Of a stretch of DNA of 21,720 bases, positions 15,839-21,720 are shown in pieces; position 1 is the first letter of the stretch; each line of letters opens with the position of its first letter. The notes under the pieces were generated by a model that saw only the letters and a list, made by a program, of their open reading frames with translations, was not told where the DNA came from and ran no database searches. This DNA comes from Polynucleobacter meluiroseus. Its GTDB lineage: Bacteria > Pseudomonadota > Gammaproteobacteria > Burkholderiales > Burkholderiaceae. Made by a program: the position numbers and the translations under genes. The stretch lies in NCBI GenBank assembly GCA_943329505.2, contig CALQED020000001.1:1-21720 (forward strand). Direction: 5' to 3'.

Positions 15839-16837
15839 GTGCTAAAAAATCTTTTTTTTAGGTCTTTTGTAATTTTTACCACTTTAATGGTCGGCATTTT
15901 TCTGAGCGCTTCAGTACAAGCTCAGTCAGCTTCATATCCCAATAAACCAATTAAGATGATTATTCCGTTTGCACCTGGCGGTGCATCGGACTTCATTGGT
16001 CGGATCTTAAGCGTGAAGATGAGTGAGGTATTGGGTCAACAAGTCATTGTGGATAATCGCTCAGGCGCGGCCGGTAATATTGGCATGGAAGCTGCCGCCA
16101 AGTCTGCTCCGGATGGTTACACCATCTATTTAGGAAATATTGGAACAGTCGCGATTAATCCAGCCTTATTTCCGAATCTCAACATTAATCCTTTGAGAGA
16201 TTTTGTGCCCGTCACACAGGTTGCTGACGTTCCTAGCGCTTTGGTTGGTAATAATGATTTTCCGCCCAATAACGTTTCTCAATTGATTGTGTATTTGCGG
16301 TCCAATCCTGATAAATTTAATTTCGCAACCCCTGGAGGCGGAAGTGCTAATCGTCTCGAGATGGAAGTGCTCATGAAATTGACTGGGACCAAAATGACGC
16401 ATGTCCCTTACAAGGGTGGCGGCGGGCCTGCTGCAGTAGGTTTGGTTGGCGGTGAAACTCAAGTCATGTTCAACACATTGCCTTCAGTTAAACAGTTCAT
16501 GATTGCTAACAAAATGAAAAGTTACGCCGTTACTGGTTTGACTAGACAGCCTGGTTTACCAAATGTACCCACTTTGATTGAGTTGGGTTATCCGGAGTTT
16601 AAAACGGGCTCCTGGCAAATGATTATGGTGCCAATTGGCACGCCCCCAGAAATTACTAATAAGCTTTTTGCTGCCATTACTAAGGTTTTGGCAATGCCGG
16701 ATGTGGTTGAGCGGGTAGTCAACGGCGGGGCGAATATCACTACTAGCAAATCGCCTGCCGATGCCAAGGCATTTGTGGCGAGCGAACTAAAAAAATGGGC
16801 TGTAGTGGTAAAAGATTCTGGAGCATCTCCAGACTAA
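15839..16837 (+). CDS. Bug/TctC-family periplasmic solute-binding protein
   Basis: Third Bug-type binding protein, 332 residues, last gene of the plus-strand monooxygenase operon. It starts at a GTG supported by AAGGGA eight bases upstream. A signal peptide (LKNLFFR, hydrophobic stretch, VQA-QS cleavage near 28/29) is followed by PFAPGGASDF (43-52), VDNRSGAAGNIG (71-82) and APDGYTIYLGN, all standard for the family. Its position after dehydrogenases fed by an oxygenase suggests it captures the compound this operon degrades, which is inference. The downstream gap to the convergent gene is 47 bp and I see no clear terminator hairpin in it. Confidence 0.93.
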   Translation: MLKNLFFRSFVIFTTLMVGIFLSASVQAQSASYPNKPIKMIIPFAPGGASDFIGRILSVKMSEVLGQQVIVDNRSGAAGNIGMEAAAKSAPDGYTIYLGNIGTVAINPALFPNLNINPLRDFVPVTQVADVPSALVGNNDFPPNNVSQLIVYLRSNPDKFNFATPGGGSANRLEMEVLMKLTGTKMTHVPYKGGGGPAAVGLVGGETQVMFNTLPSVKQFMIANKMKSYAVTGLTRQPGLPNVPTLIELGYPEFKTGSWQMIMVPIGTPPEITNKLFAAITKVLAMPDVVERVVNGGANITTSKSPADAKAFVASELKKWAVVVKDSGASPD

Positions 16838-16884
16838 GTATTGCCACTTTCTCGGCTAAGGGTAAAACGAGCAGTCACACAGCC

Positions 16885-17865
16885 TTACATCAACACTTTG
16901 ACGGTTGATTGTTCGTTAACCGACTTCACAATCGCTTCAAATAAGCCAATCGTTTGACTCATTTCAGTAGTGCTAATTGGGTAAGGCACTTGGCCTTGCG
17001 AAGCGATGGCGGTAGCAAAAGCTTGTAATTCAGCTTTGACCGAATCAATCGGCTCTAGGGTAAAGCGTTCTACTAAGCCACCATTTTTTCGCACAATGCA
17101 TTCTGTTTCACCAATGGCTTCAACTGATCCTTGGTCGCCAAAGGCATGAACCCGAAAAAAGATCGGAGTTGCTCTGATCATGGCAAAGTAGGCGCTAACG
17201 CCATTTTCAAATTGCACATTGACTGAGGTAGCATCGCGCGGGTCTTTACCAGCCCTAAAGCTAGCAATGTTTGCAGATACTTGCTCTGCTCTTCCTGCTA
17301 AATTCACCATCGCATCAATGATATGAATACCCGTACCGGTTAATCCTCCAGCAGGTGATTCTGTCGGTTTTTCACGCCAATCCGAGAAAAATTTTGTCGA
17401 GTGCTCATTGCTATAGTGACCTTCGATATGCATCAAAGTTCCCAGGGCGCCGGTGGCTACCACCTCCCGAAGTTTGGCCATCGATGGCCAAAATCGTTTA
17501 TTTTGCCCAACTGCCAAAATCACTCCATTTTCTTCGCATGCGCGGATTGCAGCCACTGCATCCTGGTATTTGAGTGCTAAGGGTTTTTCACAAAACACAT
17601 GTTTGCCAGCTTTGGCAGCAGCAATAATTTGTTCAGCATGCATTGAATGGGGGGTTGCTAAGACCACTGCAGCGATCTCTGGGTCAGCAAGTACGTCTTG
17701 AAATTCATCGCCCAATTGGATCTGTTTGGATTTGCAATAATCCGCAGCATCAGCAAGATCTTTTGTCACTATTCTTGTAAAGCGTATCAGAGAGTTGTCA
17801 CCCTCGATGGCTTTCGCTAAATTTTTACCCCACCAACCAAATCCAATTAATGCTGCCTTAACCAT
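16885..17865 (-). CDS. Gfo/Idh/MocA-family NAD(P)-dependent oxidoreductase
   Basis: Cytoplasmic dehydrogenase of 326 residues, last gene of the right-hand minus-strand operon, 19 bp after the enolase-superfamily gene. The Rossmann motif is LIGFGWWG (6-13), the EKP motif gives Lys94 (FCEKPL), and TGIHIIDA gives His181 and Asp184. It is the close relative of the protein at 9045-10070, and both end with a PYPxSTxEM segment before the C-terminal helix. Two such relatives on opposite strands, each in its own catabolic group, may act on similar substrates or reflect a local duplication followed by divergence. Catalytic residues are intact. Substrate unknown. Confidence 0.93.
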   Translation of the reverse strand: MVKAALIGFGWWGKNLAKAIEGDNSLIRFTRIVTKDLADAADYCKSKQIQLGDEFQDVLADPEIAAVVLATPHSMHAEQIIAAAKAGKHVFCEKPLALKYQDAVAAIRACEENGVILAVGQNKRFWPSMAKLREVVATGALGTLMHIEGHYSNEHSTKFFSDWREKPTESPAGGLTGTGIHIIDAMVNLAGRAEQVSANIASFRAGKDPRDATSVNVQFENGVSAYFAMIRATPIFFRVHAFGDQGSVEAIGETECIVRKNGGLVERFTLEPIDSVKAELQAFATAIASQGQVPYPISTTEMSQTIGLFEAIVKSVNEQSTVKVLM

Positions 17866-17884
17866 GACTTATTCCTTGAAATAT

Positions 17885-18991
17885 TTACGCTTGAAAGCGT
17901 TTCAGTGTTGATTCGTTTACTTCGACTCCAAGCCCAGCTTGATTCGGTATGGAATAAAGACCCTGCTGTGGCTCAATAGGCTGATCAACAATATCTTCTG
18001 CTAAATAGAGATGGCTAGGACTGATGCCCCAGTTGACTTCAGAAAGGGCGGCGCTTAATTGCAGTACCGCTGCTGAGGCTACTGAGGTCTCAGCTATTTT
18101 CCCAGCCAAATTCATTTCCAGCCCTAAGGCATCACATACTGTGGCGCTGCGCAGTACGCCTGAAATGCCACCTAACTTCAAGGTTTTCAGTGAAACTCCA
18201 GATACTCCATATTGTTTTGATTCCATGATGTCTGCCATGCTAGTGATGGACTCATCTAATCCAATTGGGGCAATATGAAGCCCGCAAATATGCTTTAAGC
18301 CGGTGATATTGTCTTTGGCTAAAGGCTGCTCTAGAAAGGCAATCTTGGCATCTCGCGTGCCCTCTAAAAATGCAACGGCATCCTCAGTTGAATAGCCCAT
18401 ATTGGCGTCAGCACAAATTTGAATACCCGCTCCTAATGCCTTACGGATTCCTAAAGCAGATTGGATATCCTCTTGAACTGACTTCACACCCAGTTTTAGT
18501 TTGAAAAATTGATAGCCGAGCGCCTGACATTTTTGTGCCTCTGTAATATCTGTTTCTACTGACTTTGTGCCGATTAGCCAGAGCGGAGGGACAGAGTCTC
18601 GCCTTTTACCACCCATGAGGCTATAAGCAGGAATGCCTAGCTCTTTTCCTACCAGGTCATAGAGCGCCATATCAATCGCAGCAATAGCACCACTTCCTTG
18701 TGGAAATTTTTGTGTAAGTAGTGCGGTGAGGGCTGATAAATTTTGTGAATCATTGCCAATCAGACTATCTTTAATGCCATGATGAAATGCCTCAACCATA
18801 GCCTCTAAGGTTTGCCCGCCATGACTGGGCGCAGCGGTATTTTCGCCCCAGCCAACAGTCCCTCGATGGGTTTCAAGTCTAACTATTAAGGTTTCTGCAT
18901 GGGTGATATGAATACCCGCCATTAGCATCGGCTTGATCAAAGGGATCTTTAAGGCGAATGCATTTGCGTATCGGATATGACTTGGACTCAT
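17885..18991 (-). CDS. Enolase-superfamily enzyme, mandelate racemase/muconate lactonizing type (MLE subgroup)
   Basis: Metal-dependent cytoplasmic enzyme that abstracts a proton alpha to a carboxylate, of 368 residues. The barrel motifs are complete: the KxK pair Lys164/Lys166 (FKLKLG), metal ligands Asp195 (ADAN), Glu221 (FLEQP) and Asp246 in GLDES, and a second catalytic lysine at 269 in SLKTLKLGG. The lysine on the sixth strand, rather than a His-Asp dyad, places it in the muconate-lactonizing subgroup, which includes cycloisomerases, o-succinylbenzoate synthases and dipeptide epimerases. Its start overlaps the previous gene's stop by 4 bp (ATGA), so translation is coupled. Neighbouring dehydrogenases suggest cycloisomerisation or epimerisation of a sugar-acid-like or unsaturated acid intermediate; this is inference. 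Confidence 0.93.
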   Translation of the reverse strand: MSPSHIRYANAFALKIPLIKPMLMAGIHITHAETLIVRLETHRGTVGWGENTAAPSHGGQTLEAMVEAFHHGIKDSLIGNDSQNLSALTALLTQKFPQGSGAIAAIDMALYDLVGKELGIPAYSLMGGKRRDSVPPLWLIGTKSVETDITEAQKCQALGYQFFKLKLGVKSVQEDIQSALGIRKALGAGIQICADANMGYSTEDAVAFLEGTRDAKIAFLEQPLAKDNITGLKHICGLHIAPIGLDESITSMADIMESKQYGVSGVSLKTLKLGGISGVLRSATVCDALGLEMNLAGKIAETSVASAAVLQLSAALSEVNWGISPSHLYLAEDIVDQPIEPQQGLYSIPNQAGLGVEVNESTLKRFQA

Positions 18992-19884
18992 GATGATTCT
19001 CCACGGCGTCTGATCGCTTCTAGAATGATTGCGTTATCTTGCTTACCTTCACCTTGGTCAAGACAGGATTGCAGTAACTCTATGTATTGCGTTGTTAATG
19101 GCAAGGGCTGATTTTTCCCGTCTGCCAGTTTTTTGATGAGCCCAAAATCTTTCAAGCTTTGGTCTACTCTGCTTTGTGGCTGATCAAATTCTCGTTTGAC
19201 CATCATCGGACCCTTGACCTTCATGACGCTCGAGGCTGCCGCAGAGTTTTGCAGAAGATTAAGCAAAATATTGGGATCTAGGCCAATCCGACTGCCAAAG
19301 ACTAAACCTTCTGCTAAAGCGGCTCGATGCAATCCAAGCACTAAATTAATCGCTAATTTCGCCTTGCTGGCACTTCCAATGTCACCGACATACATTCTCT
19401 TTTTGCACATGGCATCTAAGATGGGGGCCAACTCTTCAATCAGGCGTTGATCTCCGCCCATCAAACCCAATCCATCTCCATCCGCCACTTGTTTGCTCGT
19501 ACCAGAAATGGGCAACTCTAGAAAACGCATAGGACGGCGGTTAGATTGCATGGCAATTTGGGCAATCTCATCTGGTTCGCAAGTGCTAGTGCAGATGATG
19601 TTCAGTGGCTCTTTGTTCTCTTGCGTCAGAAGGCCATTTGAACCATGCAAAACCTCCCGAATTTGATGGCTATCAAATAAGCATAAAACTAGCGTTTGAC
19701 ATTGCTGAGATAACTCAATGACCGAGGCAGTGGTTTTCTCTTTACCAAATTCCGCACAACGCTCTGGATTAATGTCAAAGCCAAGTGTAGAAAAGCCGTT
19801 TGAATGAAAGCTTTTCCCAAATGCCTGACCCATTAATCCAAGGCCGATAATGCCAATTGCTTTTTTATCCATCTGACGACTCAT
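18988..19884 (-). CDS. Beta-hydroxyacid dehydrogenase, 3-hydroxyisobutyrate dehydrogenase-like
   Basis: NAD(P)-dependent cytoplasmic enzyme of 298 residues oxidising a beta-hydroxy acid. The dinucleotide site IIGLGLMGQ is at 12-20, the substrate-binding segment ELPISGTSKQVADGDG at 123-138 corresponds to the family's DAPVSGG motif, and catalytic Lys176 with Asn180 lie in KAKLAIN. The usual DAPVSGG Asp-Ala is Glu-Leu here, a small departure. The ATG at 19884 lies 20 bp inside the preceding gene; a second in-frame ATG at 19872 would shorten it by four residues. It overlaps the enolase-superfamily gene by 4 bp. Likely partners are 3-hydroxyisobutyrate, tartronate semialdehyde or a related compound; the exact one is not evident. 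Confidence 0.92.
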   Translation of the reverse strand: MSRQMDKKAIGIIGLGLMGQAFGKSFHSNGFSTLGFDINPERCAEFGKEKTTASVIELSQQCQTLVLCLFDSHQIREVLHGSNGLLTQENKEPLNIICTSTCEPDEIAQIAMQSNRRPMRFLELPISGTSKQVADGDGLGLMGGDQRLIEELAPILDAMCKKRMYVGDIGSASKAKLAINLVLGLHRAALAEGLVFGSRIGLDPNILLNLLQNSAAASSVMKVKGPMMVKREFDQPQSRVDQSLKDFGLIKKLADGKNQPLPLTTQYIELLQSCLDQGEGKQDNAIILEAIRRRGESS

Positions 19885-21004
19885 TTAAAGGGGTGATATT
19901 GGTAAATGGATGATGAAGTGCATCATCAAATAGTTGATTGGCTGAGTAACCACCATAGTGTTGAGTAGAAGCATGAATTGCTGCAACCATCGCTTTTGCT
20001 GGGTACCCCAAAGCCTCAATTTTTTGAGAAAACTGGGTTTCAACCCCAGCCAATTTTGCTTGCCATTGCTTGATTTCAGTCTCAGAAATATCGATAAATT
20101 GAATGCCTGCATCCTGAAATACGACACGAGCTCGTGCTCCTGCCAGCCCATAAAATAACTGTGCGCCAGCCTGTGCAAGGGCTCTGAGCCATTGGTTAAA
20201 AATGATTTTGAGCTCAGGAGTGAGCTTGTTCCAAAAGTGATGCGATAGACCATACTCGAGATTGACTCGGACTAAGTTTGCTGAAGTCCGGTAAAGCGCA
20301 TCCCGATAAATGCCGGCTGTATGCGCAGCGCTATCAGAGATCGATACTGCCTCTACTTCATGATTTGCAAATCGTTTCTTTGCCTCTGGAGTGCTGCAAC
20401 CAACAGGTATGGCACCTAAGGCCTGGTAGATATCTAGTTCCATACCATCACTACAGGCGATCTTCTTGCCTAATAAATCATTTAAGCAGGTGATGGGTTT
20501 ACGACTGAAGAGGTTGTATTCACTAGTGGCTACTAAGCGACCCATCAAAATTTGATTAGCTTCGAAATCCTTTTTGAAATAGTCGTGATAGAGCGCTTCT
20601 GAGACTGCTGTTGCTACTTCCGCACTGGGAAAAATAAAGGGAAGACTCAGACTTTGCGCTGCTGGAAAAGCCGTAGCATCCCATGCGGAATAGACCGGGC
20701 ACATATCTGTGAGGTCGTTGACCAAGGCATCAATACCATCTCGTTCTTTATGAAGACTACCGCCCCAAAAGCCTTCAACCCCAATAGCTCCTTTGGTCAT
20801 GACTGCTAGGCGCTTGAAGGCGGGCTCGAAGACGTCTTTGACTGCAGGTGAGTCACCGGGAATATGGGCGCTGATCCTAAGGGTGATCGCATTAGGTTTA
20901 AGGCTGACATCTTCCCCTTCGGTATTTAACCAAGCTCTGGCGGAGCTCGTCTTGGAGATGACATCTTCAACGGAGTCGTTGGCACTGATTTGTAGTGGAT
21001 TCAT
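19865..21004 (-). CDS. TRAP-type DctP-family solute-binding protein without a signal peptide
   Basis: 379-residue protein with the fold pattern of DctP substrate-binding proteins: ITLRISAHIPGDSP at 40-53 corresponds to the usual mature N-terminus, the GGSLHKERDGIDAL segment is at 81-94, and KPITCLNDLLGKKI at 169-182 precedes LGAIPV. It has no signal peptide: residues 1-39 are polar and include several acidic residues. The codon just before its ATG is the in-frame TAA of the Bug gene, so no upstream extension exists. The Arg that normally follows GKKI/GLKI in this family and grips the ligand carboxylate is Ala183 here. No DctQ or DctM membrane genes are present. Either it works in the cytoplasm, is a former transporter part with a new role, or reaches the periplasm only as a read-through Bug-DctP fusion. 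Confidence 0.85.
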   Translation of the reverse strand: MNPLQISANDSVEDVISKTSSARAWLNTEGEDVSLKPNAITLRISAHIPGDSPAVKDVFEPAFKRLAVMTKGAIGVEGFWGGSLHKERDGIDALVNDLTDMCPVYSAWDATAFPAAQSLSLPFIFPSAEVATAVSEALYHDYFKKDFEANQILMGRLVATSEYNLFSRKPITCLNDLLGKKIACSDGMELDIYQALGAIPVGCSTPEAKKRFANHEVEAVSISDSAAHTAGIYRDALYRTSANLVRVNLEYGLSHHFWNKLTPELKIIFNQWLRALAQAGAQLFYGLAGARARVVFQDAGIQFIDISETEIKQWQAKLAGVETQFSQKIEALGYPAKAMVAAIHASTQHYGGYSANQLFDDALHHPFTNITPLNESSDG

Positions 21005-21720
21005 TTAGTCGCTAGCTTTCAGGTTGGCTTCTTTGACGATACGGCCATATCGATTAATTTCTGAGAGATAGTATTTGCTGAAATCTGCTCTGCTTCCACC
21101 AATAATTCGAAAGCCTTGTTTTTCAAGTTGAGCTCTAACGCTTGGTGTATTGAGAATACTTTGTGTCGTCTGATTAATCTTGTCAACAATATTATCTGGT
21201 GTACCTGCGGGTAGAAAAATTCCAAACCAAGTTTCTACTTCAACACCAGGTACGCCTACTTCTGCCATGGTTGGAATCTCTGGTGCAAGCGGTGATCTCA
21301 CTGAGGAGGCGAGTGCTAAGGCACGAATTTTCCCGGCACCCAATTGCTGCAATACCAAGGGGAGGGTCGGAAACATTGCATCAACCTGGCCTGCAAGCGT
21401 ATCGCTTAAAGCCTGGGCCGTAGATTTATAAGGCACATGCGTAATGTTTGTTTTAGTAGAGCTCTTAAAAATTTCTCCGGCAAATTGACCAATGCTGCCA
21501 TTTCCCCAGGAGGCGTAATTTAGTTGACCGGGACTTGCTTTAGCCAAGGCGATAAATTCTTTTGCATTCTGAGCATTCACATTGTTATTAACTACCAATA
21601 CTAGTGGAACTGCAGCAATCAGGATGGAAGGAGTAAATGCTTTTCTGGGGTCATAACTCAAAGTACTCATCCAGGGATTGGTGGCAATTGACGTTGACTC
21701 CAGCATTAATGTGTAGCCAT
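21005..21720 (-). CDS. Bug/TctC-family periplasmic solute-binding protein, 5' end beyond the window
   Basis: Partial gene, first seen of the right-hand minus-strand operon. The reading frame stays open to the window edge, where the codons read Gly-Tyr-Thr-Leu before the Met at 21706. That matches the family's DGYTL motif, so the true start with signal peptide lies outside, roughly 85-90 codons away by comparison with the other Bug proteins. The visible 238 residues contain YDPRKAFTPS, NYASWGNGSIGQFAGE, THVPYKSTAQALSDTLAGQVD and PTMAEVGVPGVE, all in family order. The stop TAA directly abuts the ATG of the DctP-like gene in the same frame. Ligand unknown. Confidence 0.9.
   Translation of the reverse strand, partial: GYTLMLESTSIATNPWMSTLSYDPRKAFTPSILIAAVPLVLVVNNNVNAQNAKEFIALAKASPGQLNYASWGNGSIGQFAGEIFKSSTKTNITHVPYKSTAQALSDTLAGQVDAMFPTLPLVLQQLGAGKIRALALASSVRSPLAPEIPTMAEVGVPGVEVETWFGIFLPAGTPDNIVDKINQTTQSILNTPSVRAQLEKQGFRIIGGSRADFSKYYLSEINRYGRIVKEANLKASD

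Noticed and set aside
2015..16866. The 12-mer GCTAAGGGTAAA occurs before the class II aldolase (2015-2026) and again in the convergent gap at 16855-16866.
   Set aside because: The first copy is simply a ribosome binding site context and the second lies between two converging 3' ends with no related function; chance similarity is the simplest reading.
19885..20253. Alternative minus-strand frame of 122 codons within the DctP-like gene, as a hint of frameshift.
   Set aside because: The DctP-like frame is continuous with family motifs throughout, so the second frame is a shadow rather than a displaced segment.

Overview
The window looks like an accessory catabolic island from a low-to-moderate GC betaproteobacterium of the Burkholderiales. 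The strongest hint is four orphan TctC/Bug-type periplasmic binding proteins. That abundance is typical of Burkholderiaceae and Alcaligenaceae, and the mid-40s GC (judged by eye) and AT-rich spacers would suit a Polynucleobacter-like freshwater lineage. The genus is inference. Coding density is very high. No stretch above 300 bases lacks a gene; the longest spacers are 6368-6543, 8091-8237 and 10764-10883. I saw no tRNA, rRNA, CRISPR array, insertion sequence or convincing rho-independent terminator.

Left part (1-6543): a minus-strand pair (D-2-hydroxyacid dehydrogenase, then a Bug protein) is divergent from a class II aldolase. The aldolase converges on a minus-strand operon read acyl-CoA ligase, Bug protein, NfsA-like nitroreductase. 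A good sigma70-type promoter at 6472-6500 drives that operon and indicates the ligase starts at an internal ATG.

Middle part (6544-16837), all plus strand: a DUF35 OB-fold protein overlaps a thiolase-fold partner. Then come an alpha/beta hydrolase, a Gfo/Idh/MocA dehydrogenase and a TetR-type regulator. After a 120-bp regulatory spacer follows a second operon: flavin reductase, LLM flavin-dependent monooxygenase, a secreted beta-sandwich-like protein of unknown function, two tandem Gfo/Idh/MocA dehydrogenases and a Bug protein. The spacer before the flavin reductase carries a near-consensus promoter (TTGATA, 17 bp, TATAAA) whose -10 box sits inside a perfect dyad GATCAC-N7-GTGATC. This is a likely repressor operator, and the adjacent TetR protein is the obvious candidate to bind it. 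Related TGATCA repeats lie before the hydrolase and at the 3' end of the TetR gene.

Right part (16885-21720), all minus strand and tightly packed: a Bug protein cut by the window edge, a TRAP DctP-like protein without a signal peptide, a 3-hydroxyisobutyrate dehydrogenase-like enzyme, an enolase-superfamily (muconate lactonizing subgroup) enzyme and a fourth Gfo/Idh/MocA protein. The Bug and DctP-like genes lie in the same reading frame, separated by a single TAA codon.

Together the genes suggest uptake and stepwise breakdown of one or more organic acids or sugar-acid-like compounds. Periplasmic Bug proteins would capture them; oxygenation, hydrolysis, CoA activation and a thiolase-fold C-C cleavage step would process them; several NAD(P)-dependent dehydrogenases would complete the route. 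The substrate cannot be named from sequence alone. The most unusual points are the Bug/DctP arrangement, the cysteine-less thiolase/DUF35 pair, the operator-embedded promoter and the unknown secreted protein inside the monooxygenase operon.
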